Assembly (NCBI GenBank): GCA_021776335.1
Contig: JAJFGB010000011.1
Coordinates: 124,001 to 188,000, forward strand
Length of the DNA stretch: 64,000 nt
Direction of reading: 5' to 3'
From: Hyphococcus sp.
GTDB lineage: Bacteria > Pseudomonadota > Alphaproteobacteria > Caulobacterales > Parvularculaceae
In this document: in pieces, positions 20,286 to 30,433 of the stretch
How positions within the stretch are numbered: position 1 is the first letter of the stretch
How the letters are laid out: each line of letters starts with the position of its first letter
The notes under the pieces: generated by a model
Told to the model about the DNA's origin: nothing
The model's database searches: none
What the model saw: only the letters and a program-made list of their open reading frames with translations
Program-made: the position numbers and the translations under genes

Positions 20286-21022
20286 TGCGAGACCTAACAC
20301 TTTACCCCGCGATCGACCTGAAGGACGGCGCCTGCGTCAGGCTTTTGCAAGGCCGAATGAGTGAAGCTACCGTCTATAATGAGGACCCAGGGGCGCAAGC
20401 TTTGGATTTTGAGAAATTGGGGTTTTCCTGGGTCCATATCGTTGACCTGGATGGCGCCTTTTCCGGCCAGTCGGAAAATACGAATGCAGTGTCGGCCATA
20501 CTCGGCAAAACGGGTTTAAAGGCGCAGCTGGGCGGGGGCATACGCAGCATGGACGCGGTAGAGCGCTGGCTCGAGGCCGGTCTTACCCGGGTCATATTGG
20601 GGACGGCCGCGGTGCGAGACGCTGATTTTGTCACCGAGGCATGCAAGAAATTTCCAGGTGGGATTGTTGTCGGCGTTGATGCAAAGGATGGCCGGGTCAA
20701 AACTGACGGCTGGGATGGCGATTCAAGCCATACCCCAGCAGAAATAGTAAAACGTTATGAAGACCAAGGTGTTGCGGCGGTCATCTATACTGACATCAGT
20801 CGTGACGGCGCGCTGACAGGTGTCAATATCGAAGCGACCGCCGCCCTCGCAGATCACGCGGCCATACCGGTTATTGCGTCAGGCGGTGTCGCGTCGCTGA
20901 GCGATATTACCGGTCTTAAAGACGCCCATGAGAATATTGAGGGCGTAATCATTGGCCGCGCGCTATATGACGGCCGGATTGATGCTGCCGAGGCCCTGAA
21001 GGTTGCACGCAGCGCTGGCTGA
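20285..21022 (+). CDS. hisA: 1-(5-phosphoribosyl)-5-[(5-phosphoribosylamino)methylideneamino]imidazole-4-carboxamide isomerase
   Basis: LYPAIDLKDGACVRLLQGRMSEATVYNEDP; GGGIRSMDAVERWLEAG; VIASGGVASLSDI. Confidence 0.97.
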   Translation: MRDLTLYPAIDLKDGACVRLLQGRMSEATVYNEDPGAQALDFEKLGFSWVHIVDLDGAFSGQSENTNAVSAILGKTGLKAQLGGGIRSMDAVERWLEAGLTRVILGTAAVRDADFVTEACKKFPGGIVVGVDAKDGRVKTDGWDGDSSHTPAEIVKRYEDQGVAAVIYTDISRDGALTGVNIEATAALADHAAIPVIASGGVASLSDITGLKDAHENIEGVIIGRALYDGRIDAAEALKVARSAG

Positions 21023-21122
21023 TTGCGCTTTTCGGCGCTGCTTATGTGATTGCCCCCGTGTCCTTTGGCGACGTCACACGCTATGGTGGCTGCGGCTGGG
21101 GAAAAGTGAGTAAGCGCCGGGG

Positions 21123-22649
21123 ATGGCGGAGAATCGACAGGAACTGGAAATAAAATTTTCCGGGACGATGCCGGTCTTGTCGGCACTACCGGAAAGCGCT
21201 TTTTTGCGTGCGTTGGCGCCTGGCGGGGGCCATTGGGCGCATCTGGAGTCGGCCTATTTCGACACAGAGGAAGGCGCCTTGGCAGCAGCAGGGCTGAGCA
21301 TCCGCCAGCGGGTTACCGGGGCTGGAACTATTCAGACCGTCAAATCCACCGCAAAGGGCAGCGTCGTTGCGCGCCGCGAGTGGGAACAGGATCTGCCCAA
21401 TGCCGCCGAATTTCCCTTGCCGACTGGAGAAAGCGAGGTTGATCAATTGCTTGCGGCCGCGGCGCCGAGGCTTCGTCAGGTTTCGAAGATCAATATTGAT
21501 CGCTGGTCAGCTGAATTCAATTTCCAGACTTCGATTATAGAGATTGCCGTGGATCTCGGACGGGTGTCTTCGATCTCAGCTTCTGGCGCCTCGATTGAAG
21601 CGCCGCTGGGTGAGGTCGAGCTTGAGCTGATTACGGGCGATCCGGCGGGTCTTTTTCTGGCGGCGCGGCTTATGCTCGACAGTGCCCCGTTGCGGCTGCA
21701 TGCGCGGTCAAAGCGCGAAACGGCCAGGTTGATCGCTGCGGGGCGTCAATTTGCGGTTCCGGATTTCAGGCCACTATCTGCGTCTGCCAGTGACAGTGCG
21801 GGCGATATTCTGCAGCGGGCATTGGTGACCGCTGCCGAGCGCATCATCGGGCTCCAGGCTTCCATTCTCGACGCAAGGGCGCCGGAAGGCATTCACCGGA
21901 TGCGGGTTGAGCTTCGCCGGTTTCGGGCTATCGAGCGCGTTTTCCGGCGTTCCGCTGATTGTCTGTTATTGCGTCAACTGGCGAAAAAAGCAGGGGTCTT
22001 TGCCCGGGCCCTGGGCGCCGCGCGGGATTGGGACGTCTTTCTTGGTGAGACCCTGCCGATCATTGCCGAGAATGGGTATGCGGTGACTGGCCTCATGCGT
22101 CTGAAGGCTGCTGCGCAGTCGCATCGCGCCGAAGCCTGGGCGGCGACGTCAGCGCAAATCAGCGATCCAGCATTTTCAACCTTTGCTCTTGATCTTCTGG
22201 CGCTGGCGCATCTGCAGCCATGGCGCGCCAAAGCGCTGAGCCCGTCGGCCGAAGCCTTTGCCGAGCGCGCGCTTGACCGCACATTGCACAAGACCCGCAA
22301 GGTCGCGCGCGGGATCGACCCGGTGGCGCCTGAGAGTTTTCACCCTTTGCGGATTGCGCTCAAAAAATTGCGCTATGGGGTCCAGCTTTTTCGCGGGATC
22401 CACCCAAAAGCCGCCCGCAAACCCTATATGGCGTCAATGGCGGCGCTGCAGGACGCTTTCGGGGTCCTCAACGATGCAGTCGTGGCTCAAAAGCTCGCTG
22501 ACAGGGCCGCAGAAGGGGCTGGGGAGGAAGCGATGCGTGCTGCCGGTTTTATCTCCGGTTATTACGCGGCGCGCGCCGAGGCGGCGGCGAAAGAGATTGA
22601 CGTTGCGTGGACCATGTTTGAAAAGAAACGCTCGTTCTGGCGCACATAA
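21123..22649 (+). CDS. CYTH and CHAD domain-containing protein
   Basis: CYTH: NRQELEIKFSGTMP...YFDTEEGALAAAGLSIRQR; CHAD: GIHRMRVELRRFRAIERVFRR ... FHPLRIALKKLRYGVQLF. Confidence 0.92.
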   Translation: MAENRQELEIKFSGTMPVLSALPESAFLRALAPGGGHWAHLESAYFDTEEGALAAAGLSIRQRVTGAGTIQTVKSTAKGSVVARREWEQDLPNAAEFPLPTGESEVDQLLAAAAPRLRQVSKINIDRWSAEFNFQTSIIEIAVDLGRVSSISASGASIEAPLGEVELELITGDPAGLFLAARLMLDSAPLRLHARSKRETARLIAAGRQFAVPDFRPLSASASDSAGDILQRALVTAAERIIGLQASILDARAPEGIHRMRVELRRFRAIERVFRRSADCLLLRQLAKKAGVFARALGAARDWDVFLGETLPIIAENGYAVTGLMRLKAAAQSHRAEAWAATSAQISDPAFSTFALDLLALAHLQPWRAKALSPSAEAFAERALDRTLHKTRKVARGIDPVAPESFHPLRIALKKLRYGVQLFRGIHPKAARKPYMASMAALQDAFGVLNDAVVAQKLADRAAEGAGEEAMRAAGFISGYYAARAEAAAKEIDVAWTMFEKKRSFWRT

Positions 22650-22658
22650 TTCAGGTCA

Positions 22659-23429
22659 ATGCTCAGCATACGTATCATACCGTGCCTTGACGTCAAAGAC
22701 GGCCGCGTCGTCAAAGGCGTCAACTTTGTCGATTTGCGTGACGCGGGCGATCCGGTTGCGGCCGCGGAGGCTTATGATGCGGCGGGCGCCGATGAACTTT
22801 GCTTTCTTGACATTTCCGCAAGCCATGAGGGCAGGGGCGTCTTGCTGGATGCCGTCGCTCAGGTCGCTGAGCGTTGTTTCATGCCGCTTACCGTCGGCGG
22901 CGGGGTCTCCTCGATTGATGATTTTCGTGCGCTACTACTCGCCGGCGCCGACAAGGTGGCGATCAATACGGCTGCTGTGAAAAACCCAGACCTCATCAAT
23001 GCGGCGGCGGCGCGGTTCGGTGCGCAATGCGTGGTCGTTGCGATCGACGCGAAGGCGCGCGGCAGCGGCTGGGAGATTTTCACCCATGGCGGACGCGAGG
23101 CTACCGGGATTGACGCTGTCGCGTTCGCCAGGGAAGCGGTGAAGCGCGGCGCCGGCGAGATCTTGCTGACATCCATGGACCGGGACGGGGTTAAAACTGG
23201 CTATGATATTGCGTTGACGCGCACCATCGCCGATGCGGTTACAGTGCCGGTGATCGCCTCCGGCGGCGCGGGAAACGCGGCCCATCTGGTTGAGGCGGCA
23301 ATCGCGGGCGGGGCATCGGCGGTGCTTGCGGCGTCTATTTTCCACTTTGGCGAAGTGACGATTGATGAAGCAAAAGCCGCCCTTGCGGGCGCCGGGCTGC
23401 CGGTTCGTCGGTTGATAGAGGCGAAATAA
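22659..23429 (+). CDS. hisF: Imidazole glycerol phosphate synthase subunit HisF
   Basis: [50 protein letters not shown]. Confidence 0.97.
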   Translation: MLSIRIIPCLDVKDGRVVKGVNFVDLRDAGDPVAAAEAYDAAGADELCFLDISASHEGRGVLLDAVAQVAERCFMPLTVGGGVSSIDDFRALLLAGADKVAINTAAVKNPDLINAAAARFGAQCVVVAIDAKARGSGWEIFTHGGREATGIDAVAFAREAVKRGAGEILLTSMDRDGVKTGYDIALTRTIADAVTVPVIASGGAGNAAHLVEAAIAGGASAVLAASIFHFGEVTIDEAKAALAGAGLPVRRLIEAK

Positions 23430-23468
23430 GCAGCTAGGCGAGGCCTCGCAGGTGAAAGGACAAAGACA

Positions 23469-23807
23469 ATGACGCCGACAAAAGACCAGCTCGGTGATGT
23501 TCTGGAGCAGCTTTTTGAAACCGTTCAAAGCCGGAAGGGCGCATCACCAGATGCCTCCTATACAGCGTCGTTGCTCGCAGATGGACATCAGCGCTGTGCT
23601 AAAAAATTCGGCGAGGAAGCTGTTGAAGCCGTCATTGCAGGCGCTGCGGGTGATGCAAACGCGCTGACCCAGGAAACGGCGGATGTTTTCTTTCATCTTC
23701 TGGTGTTGATGGCGTCGGTCGGCGTTTCTCCCGAAGATGTCGCTGCTGTGCTGCGCGCCCGGGAAGGGGTATCCGGGCATGATGAAAAGGCCGCTCGCGG
23801 AACATAG
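23469..23807 (+). CDS. hisE: Phosphoribosyl-ATP diphosphatase
   Basis: LEQLFETVQSRKGASPDASYTASLLADGHQRCAKKFGEEAVEAVIAGAAGD. Confidence 0.96.
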   Translation: MTPTKDQLGDVLEQLFETVQSRKGASPDASYTASLLADGHQRCAKKFGEEAVEAVIAGAAGDANALTQETADVFFHLLVLMASVGVSPEDVAAVLRAREGVSGHDEKAARGT

Positions 23808-23859
23808 AGCGTTTTCAGCGAAAGTGGATCGGGTTTCGCGGTTCGAAAACGCGACAAAC
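23808..23859. repeat. Dispersed palindromic (REP-like) unit, copy A
   Basis: agcgttttcagcgaaagtggatcgggtttcgcggttcgaaaacgcgacaaac; similar units at 37909, 46328 and 61046. Confidence 0.6.
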
Positions 23860-23913
23860 GAAAAACTGGTGTGGATTAGCTGAAACAATGACCAGGTAAT
23901 TCGCTCAAAATGC

Positions 23914-23943
23914 AAAAAAGCCCCGCTTTTACGGGGCTTTTTC
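23914..23943. terminator. Bidirectional rho-independent terminator
   Basis: aaaaaagccccgcttttacggggctttttc between convergent hisE and M2 peptidase. Confidence 0.85.
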
Positions 23944-23964
23944 ACTATTTAATGTCGCTCGCGA

Positions 23965-25860
23965 CTACCAGCCGCAAGTGCGGTCGGCATTTTGCTCTTC
24001 AAGATATTCCATTAGTGGTGCGAAATATTCAACGACGGCGCCGCCATCCATTTCCGGCGAACCGGTAAAGGCTTCGAGCGCTTCCGGCCAAGGCCGCGAG
24101 GAGCCCAGCTCCAGCATATCGTTAAATTTGGCGCCAACTTCTTTTGATCCGTAAACGGAACAGCGGTGCAATGGACCTTCCCAGCCGGCCATCTCGCAGG
24201 AGGCCTTGTGGAATTGAAACTGCAGGATGTTGGCGATGAAATAACGCGTATAGGAAACATTGCCTGGGATATGATATTTCCCGCCCGGGTCGAAATAATC
24301 GGACGAGCGTTCCACCGGTGGCCGGATGCCCTGATACTGGGTGCGCAGCGCCCACCAGCCGTCATTATAGGTTTCTGGCGTCAACTCGCCGGAAAACACT
24401 TGCCAGCGCCATTTGTCCATCAAGAGACCGAAAGGCTGGAAGGCAACTTTTTCAAGCGCCTGCGCCATCAAAAGCCCAACATCTTTTGACGCGTCAGGCG
24501 TTTCATCGAGAAGGCCGATGGTTTGAAGATAATCCGGCGTGATCGAAAGCGCGATCATATCGCCGATGGCTTCGTGAAAGCCGCCATTGGCGCCGCCCTG
24601 GAAGATCGGCGACTGGGCCTTGTAGGCGCGCTGATAATAATTGTGCCCAAGCTCGTGATGAACGGTCTGGAAATCGTCCGAATTCACCTTGGTGCACATC
24701 TTGATGCGGATATCGTCAGCGCCGTCCATATTCCAGGCTGAGGCATGACAGACAACTTCACGATCGCGGGGCTTGGTGATTTGTGAACGCTCCCAGAAGC
24801 TTTCGGGCAGGGGGTCAAAGCCGAGCGATGAGAAAAACGCTTCGCCGGTTTCGACCATTTTCTTTGCGTCATAGTCATTGGCGGCCAAAAGCGCGGTGAG
24901 ATCATAACCGGGGTCGGCGTCGCCCGGCGCAACAAGGTCGTAAACATTGCCCCAGCTCTGCGCCCACATATTGCCAAGCAGATCGGCGCGGATCGGCTGG
25001 TCAAGGGGGACCGCCTCATCGCCATATTGTTCGTTCAGCTTCGCACGCACGTGACATTGCAGTTCGTCGTAAAGAGGTTTGACCTGACCCCATAAGCGGT
25101 CCGTCTCGTCGGCAAACTCCGCAGGCGGAAGATCGTAGCGCGCACGCCACATGGTGCCAACATCATCAAAGCCGAGCTCGCGGGCGCCTTCATTAGAGAG
25201 CGCGACCATAGAGGCGTAATCTTCTTTCATGGTTGTGCCGGCGCTGTTTTCAGCGACGGGCACTTCGCGCCATTTCACCCAGATGTCCTGAAGTTTCGCG
25301 GGGTCGCGCACTGTACCCATCATCGATTCAAGGTCATTGCGCCCGACCTGCTCACCATCAAGCTCGATCTTGCCGGTGGCGTAGGTTGAGCCCATGCGGG
25401 TGTTGAGTTCAGCGAGTTCCTTTGCCGCGCCGGCGCGCTCCGGCGCCGGAAGGTTGAGGCCAAGCTTGATTGATTCGATCTTGCGGCGCATCTCGGCAGG
25501 CAGTTCAAGATCGTTGAAACGCTTGGCGCGATTGGCGAATTTGACGCCCATCTCGGTGCCTTCAGCGTCAACTTTGGTCACCAGCCAGTCGGTGTCATAG
25601 GTAATATTGGTCGCCTGGCTCCACGCGACTCGGGCTGAGTATTCGCCAAACTCACGATAGAATGTTTCAACTTCTTCGATGAAAGCGCTAGCTTCTTCTG
25701 CGCTGGGGCCTTCTGCGACCACGTTGTTTTCGGCCGCATCAACAGCAGCGTTTTGAACATTGGCGGCGCCAGGCGCCGTAGCGTCACAGGCGGCGATCAA
25801 CGCCAGAACGGAAACAGCGGCTGCTGCGCCCAAAGGGCGCTTCAATATCGGATTGTTCAT
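23965..25860 (-). CDS. M2 family metallopeptidase (peptidyl-dipeptidase A / ACE-like), lipoprotein-like signal
   Basis: VHHELGHNYYQRAYK (HExxH) and GGFHEAIGDMIALS; N-terminal signal ending ALIAACDATAPG. Confidence 0.93.
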   Translation of the reverse strand: MNNPILKRPLGAAAAVSVLALIAACDATAPGAANVQNAAVDAAENNVVAEGPSAEEASAFIEEVETFYREFGEYSARVAWSQATNITYDTDWLVTKVDAEGTEMGVKFANRAKRFNDLELPAEMRRKIESIKLGLNLPAPERAGAAKELAELNTRMGSTYATGKIELDGEQVGRNDLESMMGTVRDPAKLQDIWVKWREVPVAENSAGTTMKEDYASMVALSNEGARELGFDDVGTMWRARYDLPPAEFADETDRLWGQVKPLYDELQCHVRAKLNEQYGDEAVPLDQPIRADLLGNMWAQSWGNVYDLVAPGDADPGYDLTALLAANDYDAKKMVETGEAFFSSLGFDPLPESFWERSQITKPRDREVVCHASAWNMDGADDIRIKMCTKVNSDDFQTVHHELGHNYYQRAYKAQSPIFQGGANGGFHEAIGDMIALSITPDYLQTIGLLDETPDASKDVGLLMAQALEKVAFQPFGLLMDKWRWQVFSGELTPETYNDGWWALRTQYQGIRPPVERSSDYFDPGGKYHIPGNVSYTRYFIANILQFQFHKASCEMAGWEGPLHRCSVYGSKEVGAKFNDMLELGSSRPWPEALEAFTGSPEMDGGAVVEYFAPLMEYLEEQNADRTCGW

Positions 25861-25937
25861 GCATTCTCCCTGAAAATTACTGAACCCCAAAAGGTCGGCG
25901 GCACCATAGCCGAGCGGCGCGAAGGGAGAAAGCGCGG

Positions 25938-26492
25938 CTAGATTTTTTCTGCAGCGCGAATGGCCACATGGCAGCCCAGGCGGATCGCGCGGGACAAAAA
26001 CCCGTATCCCGGGGCTTCCGCCGCCCCGGCGGCTTCGGCGGTCTTTTTGTGGCCGAGCTCGTCTTCCCGGAATTGTCGGATCGTTGCCGCGAGGCCGGGT
26101 TCCTCGTCGCTGAGGGCGTCGGCCTGCTGCGCGTAATGCTTTTCAATGACGTCTTCGACCGCTTCGGTGCAGGCCATTGCAGCTTTTTCGCCCATCAGTG
26201 CGGTTGCTGCCCCAAGCCCGAACCCTGCAGCGTTCCAAAGCGGCCCTAAAAGGGTCGGGCGCACACCGCGTTCAACCAACAAGCGATCGAAGGTTTTTAG
26301 GTGCTCAGCCTCGCCCGCTTCCATTTCTTCGACCTGCTTCGCCACAACTTGTTTATGGGGCAGGGCTGAGAAAACGGCTTGCTGGCCACGATATATGGCC
26401 ACCGCGCCATATTCTCCGGCGTGATCGACGCGCAGCATTTCCGCCAGGCGCTTGTGACGCGGTCCCGGCCTTTCGGGAGATCCCGCTGTCAT
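25938..26492 (-). CDS. coq7: Demethoxyubiquinone hydroxylase family protein (Coq7)
   Basis: EMLRVDHAGEYGAVAIYRGQ...EEMEAGEAEHLKTFDRLL...FREDELGHKKTA. Confidence 0.93.
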   Translation of the reverse strand: MTAGSPERPGPRHKRLAEMLRVDHAGEYGAVAIYRGQQAVFSALPHKQVVAKQVEEMEAGEAEHLKTFDRLLVERGVRPTLLGPLWNAAGFGLGAATALMGEKAAMACTEAVEDVIEKHYAQQADALSDEEPGLAATIRQFREDELGHKKTAEAAGAAEAPGYGFLSRAIRLGCHVAIRAAEKI

Positions 26493-27076
26493 TGGGCGGT
26501 GCTATTCGGTGCGCGCCCTGATGCGCGCGCCGAGGCGGGCCGGCGGCTTTCGCGCGCGAGCCGGGTTTCCGAAATGGCGGCAAAGAGCGTCAGCGCAAAC
26601 AGGCCTGCGGAGGCGAGGAGGTTATAGCCGGCCATGGAGATACCAAGGAACCGCCATTGAACATCCTCGCAGGATGGCGCGTCGGCGGTTTGATCGAGCG
26701 CTGCGGTGAGTGAATTGAGATCGACAACATTGCCGCCGCCGGAACAAATCGCTGGTCCGGGCCAGAAACTATATTCTACGCCCGTATGGTAAAAGGCGAG
26801 GCCTGCGCTGACAGCATAAACAAGTGCGGCAGCGCCGACGGCCGCCGCCGCACCGAGTTTTGAATGAAACAACCGCGCTACAATTAATCCTGCGGCGGTG
26901 ACGCCCAGGGCCGTCCAATGGGCTTCGCGCTGGTCGAGGCAAAGAATACACGGGATCAGTCCGCCAACCCGTTCAAAGAGATGGGCGCCGGCCAGCATCG
27001 CCGCACTCGCCATAAACCCGGCGAGGAGCGCTTTTTCCGTGAAAGAAAGGCGGGACAAAAATGCTGTCATGGCCAT
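26489..27076 (-). CDS. dsbB: Disulfide bond formation protein B
   Basis: GGLIPCILCLDQREAHW (CxxC), PSCEDVQWRFLGISMAGYN; polytopic; overlaps coq7. Confidence 0.85.
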   Translation of the reverse strand: MAMTAFLSRLSFTEKALLAGFMASAAMLAGAHLFERVGGLIPCILCLDQREAHWTALGVTAAGLIVARLFHSKLGAAAAVGAAALVYAVSAGLAFYHTGVEYSFWPGPAICSGGGNVVDLNSLTAALDQTADAPSCEDVQWRFLGISMAGYNLLASAGLFALTLFAAISETRLARESRRPASARASGRAPNSTAQ

Positions 27077-27121
27077 GAATATATGATGCCGGGGACCAAG
27101 ATGGCCTTGGACGGATCGTCA

Positions 27122-27301
27122 CACTAGTGTCCCGAATCCAAAATTCGCACCCTGTCTCCGGATGGGCCGTAACGAATTTCGGATTCAAAGGGACACTAGA
27201 AATTATTGAATCCAGTGAGGTTTTTGGATTTGATATTCCTTCACCGCCCGCCGCATTTATATAAGGAATTTCAAATCCACCTCACTGAAGCATTCCAGGC
27301 A
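27122..27301. repeat. Two consecutive long imperfect inverted repeats (MITE-like / palindromic element)
   Basis: ctagtgtcccgaatccaaaattcg ... cgaatttcggattcaaagggacactag, then ccagtgaggtttttggatttgatattcctt ... aaggaatttcaaatccacctcactg. Confidence 0.75.
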
Positions 27302-27329
27302 AAGCGGCTGAACAATAACGGGCACGGCT

Positions 27330-27989
27330 TTAAAAGCGTGCTGTCAGCCAGTCCTTGATGAGCTGTGTCGCCTCAAGCCCAAAAAACAGGAGGAGGCCGA
27401 CCCAGATAAAGCCGATAAGGAGGCCCAAAATGACGAGAATCCCATCGCGCTCGATCAGGCCGAGAGAGGCGATGGCGACACCGATGCCCGGGATGGTGTT
27501 GGTGGACGGCACCGGCAACAGGATTGATGCGGTCGGAATGAGTAACAGCGCGCCCACAATGCGGGTCGCCAAATGGCTGGTCACCGGGCGAAGGCGGGGT
27601 GTCGCGAAACGCTCAATCCAGCCGACATAGCGGGCGCTGCGTGTGACCACTTTTTGAAATGCAGGCACTGAAAACGGGCGTTCATGGAGTGTGCGCGGCA
27701 GCCATGGATGATGGCGTCCCATCGCCATCTGACCGGCGAGCGCCAACATCGGCAGGGCGACGATTTGCGGAATGCCCCATACAAAAGGAATACAACAGGG
27801 CAGCGCCAGGAGCAGGAGCAAAAAGCCGAAGGCGCGATCGTCCAGTCGGTCCAGAACGTCGCCAAGCTTTGCCGTTTGGTCTTCTTCCGCGCCGCGCCGG
27901 CTGTCGCCAAGACCCGCAAGGATATCGCTGAGGACACGCGTTGCGCCGCGCATGGGTTTTTGCGGCGGTGATGAAGCGGCGTCAGTCAT
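27330..27989 (-). CDS. Exopolysaccharide synthesis protein ExoD family
   Basis: DRLDDRAFGFLLLLLALPCCIPFVWGIPQIVALPMLALAGQMAMGRHHPWLPR. Confidence 0.88.
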   Translation of the reverse strand: MTDAASSPPQKPMRGATRVLSDILAGLGDSRRGAEEDQTAKLGDVLDRLDDRAFGFLLLLLALPCCIPFVWGIPQIVALPMLALAGQMAMGRHHPWLPRTLHERPFSVPAFQKVVTRSARYVGWIERFATPRLRPVTSHLATRIVGALLLIPTASILLPVPSTNTIPGIGVAIASLGLIERDGILVILGLLIGFIWVGLLLFFGLEATQLIKDWLTARF

Positions 27990-28180
27990 TGGGTTCCCTG
28001 GGGTTCCTCGCGGGCGGCAGATGCGCCAGTCGCGATCAGATACGCGTTATCGTCCCCACTATCAAAGCAGCGCCTTGATAAATCCTTTCCGCAATTCATT
28101 TGCCAATACACTTATCTGGGCGCTTGACCCGGCAAAGCCGCCGCCTATCATGCGCGGCCAATCCAGACCCCTTTCAATAT

Positions 28181-28265
28181 GCCCCTCTGGCGGAACTGGT
28201 AGACGCGCGGGATTCAAAATCCCGTTCCTTCGGGAGTGCCGGTTCGATTCCGGCGGGGGGCACCA
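28181..28265 (+). tRNA. tRNA-Leu (CAA)
   Basis: 85-nt class II tRNA gcccctctggcggaactggtagacgcgcgggattcaaaatcccg...ggttcgattccggcggggggcacca; anticodon loop ttCAAaa. Confidence 0.95.
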
Positions 28266-28391
28266 ATTATTGAAGCCAGGCGCAAGTCTGCACTAGGCGG
28301 TCTGTTAATCCCAAAGACCGTTATTATCCGAATGATCGCGTCCGTGACCGTCGCTGATATCGGCGCTTGCGCTGTTTCCCGCCGCTGCGTG

Positions 28392-28862
28392 TCAGTCTTC
28401 GGCGAGAGAAACGAACACGTTCGTTTCGAGCTCTTCCGGCGGCGTCACCATGGGGTCATTCACATAGACTTCCCATGTGGGCGCACCGGGTTTCAGGCCT
28501 TCTTTGTCCATATGCGCCATCATCGTCCCATAGCTGTCGCGCAGTTTGGCGTAAGGCCCAATATGGGTGAAGTTCAAAACACGGCCGGCAGGCGTTGCCG
28601 CCGCCTTGACCGCGCCCGCCGCCTTGGCGGCGTCGCCTGGCGACACCGCGAACCCGGCGCGAAAATTCATCCGGTCGGGATCATAGCTGTAATAAACCGA
28701 AAGCACCGCGCGCGGCGTTATCTGTTGCTGGCTCAAAAAACTCATGACGCTGGGGAACGCACTTTCCATGGTCGCGCTGATATCCGACGGGTCCATGCTG
28801 CAGCTGTGTTCCTCATAGAGATAGGGCATTGCCTCCACATCAATCAGTTCAAATTTCAACAC
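28392..28862 (-). CDS. GyrI-like/AraC effector-binding-domain-like protein
   Basis: Length and fold-like pattern (LKFELIDVEAMPYLYEE..., GRVLNFTHIGPYAKLRDSYGTMMAHM ... WEVYVNDPMVTPPEELETNVFVSL). Confidence 0.75.
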   Translation of the reverse strand: MLKFELIDVEAMPYLYEEHSCSMDPSDISATMESAFPSVMSFLSQQQITPRAVLSVYYSYDPDRMNFRAGFAVSPGDAAKAAGAVKAAATPAGRVLNFTHIGPYAKLRDSYGTMMAHMDKEGLKPGAPTWEVYVNDPMVTPPEELETNVFVSLAED

Positions 28863-29070
28863 GAGAATTTCTCCGCAGGCTTTTTTTGATTTTCACAGGG
28901 AAACCAGCAGAGGGGCGATTCGCCTGCATTGCGCCAGATCAACTTCAGAACAACATAGCCGCGATGCCGGATAAAACGGCGCGCCTTTTCCTTTGTTCCG
29001 GACCCGTTGCATTTTTCCGGCGCCTTCAGGCGCGGCGCGGCAATTGCCGGATTAGTCGCGATCCGGAATT

Positions 29071-30273
29071 CTATCTTTGCAGGACGGCGCCGTTGAAGTT
29101 TTTGGGAATTGCGACGGCCGAGAGTTCGATTTCGGGGGCGCAGTCGCCAGCCAGGCGAATATCAAACTGCGTCAGCATCAGATGGGCAAATATAATCAAC
29201 TGGGAAACACCAAGGGTAGCGCCAATGCACGACCGGGCCCTCCATCCAAACGGAACATAGGCGCCGGGACGGATATCAGCGGCTGATTCCAGCCATCGAT
29301 CCGGATCGAACCGGTCGGCGTCGGTCCAGTAAGCGTCACTGTGGTGCAGGGCGCACATGCTCAGATAGTAGTTTTCACCCTTGCTCAGCCGGTAATCGCC
29401 AACGCTGATGTCCCTGTTGGCGAAACGCCGCACCACCGGCGGAAAACTCCACTTGCGCAGCACTTCCTTGATGAATCTGTGCGTGACCGGCGCGGCCTGC
29501 GTCGGCGCGCTGCAAAGGGCGCCGGTTTCAAGGGCGTCCAGTTCCAACCGGAGCTTTCGGCGCCAGTCCCGCCGGTTAATCAGCTCACAGAGCATACAGG
29601 CTGCGACAGGGCCCGGCGCGCCTGAAATTGCGTGTAATACCGTTGTCAGCGCATAGGCGGCGCCGCCTGGTCCGAGCGCCTCTCTCAACTCCAGCGCGCC
29701 GGCGGCCATGTCATTTTCGCCGGGACGAATGCCGCGCGTGCGTTCCCGCAGCACCCTGCGCACAATGCCGCCAACCCTGAATTCCAGCGCGCGCCTGCGC
29801 AAAAGCGCAAAATTACTTTCCCTGGCTGGACCCGATTCCAGTGCGCGGCGGATGCGCATTTCCAGATCTGCCGCAATGGCCGCTCTTTCGGCGGGCGGCA
29901 GGCCGGTGATAACGCGGTCAATCAACGGCTGCGCCGAAACCATGATCGCAAACCATGCAAGATCCGTCTCGCAACCGCTTCTTGACCGGATCTCCGACCG
30001 CATGTCGCCATAAAGCGCTTCCAGTGCGCCCGGCGTATTGAGCGCCTTAACTCTTTCCAGAAGCACGGCGCGCACCGCTTCCCAGGTCACGCCCGGCTTT
30101 TGCGTTCGCCAAAAAAACCCCGCCAGTCCGGCGGGCGCTGCAACGCCTTTAAAATTTTCGATATCAACCTGCATCGCGACGCCCGGGTTGAATATTCCCA
30201 ATGCGCCTTCCCAAAGCGGAAATATTTCCCCTTCTTTTTTTATTCTTTCGACAATATCTGCGGCCAGCGCCAT
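29071..30273 (-). CDS. Cytochrome P450 (P450-1), divergent I-helix
   Basis: ExxR in FIKEVLRKW; PERF-like DADRFDPDRW; heme-binding PFGWRARSCIGATLG. Confidence 0.88.
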   Translation of the reverse strand: MALAADIVERIKKEGEIFPLWEGALGIFNPGVAMQVDIENFKGVAAPAGLAGFFWRTQKPGVTWEAVRAVLLERVKALNTPGALEALYGDMRSEIRSRSGCETDLAWFAIMVSAQPLIDRVITGLPPAERAAIAADLEMRIRRALESGPARESNFALLRRRALEFRVGGIVRRVLRERTRGIRPGENDMAAGALELREALGPGGAAYALTTVLHAISGAPGPVAACMLCELINRRDWRRKLRLELDALETGALCSAPTQAAPVTHRFIKEVLRKWSFPPVVRRFANRDISVGDYRLSKGENYYLSMCALHHSDAYWTDADRFDPDRWLESAADIRPGAYVPFGWRARSCIGATLGVSQLIIFAHLMLTQFDIRLAGDCAPEIELSAVAIPKNFNGAVLQR

Positions 30274-30398
30274 TATCGAAAACCGTGATTGAGTGAAAAG
30301 CCGGCTATCTGTGAACGGCGCGCAGCAATCCGGGTGTTAGTGCAGGCCCGTTCGTTTGCTGTCGCCGCGTGTTTCTGTCAAAAAACAAAAACCATAAA

Positions 30399-30419
30399 GG
30401 GGGCGACTGCGCCGCCCCC
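30399..30419 (-). terminator. Terminator-like hairpin downstream of the 29-aa ORF
   Basis: gggggcg-actgcgc-cgccccc; on the minus strand followed by TTTATGGTTTTTGTTTTTT. Confidence 0.65.
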
Positions 30420-30433
30420 AAGGGCGTCCGCGC

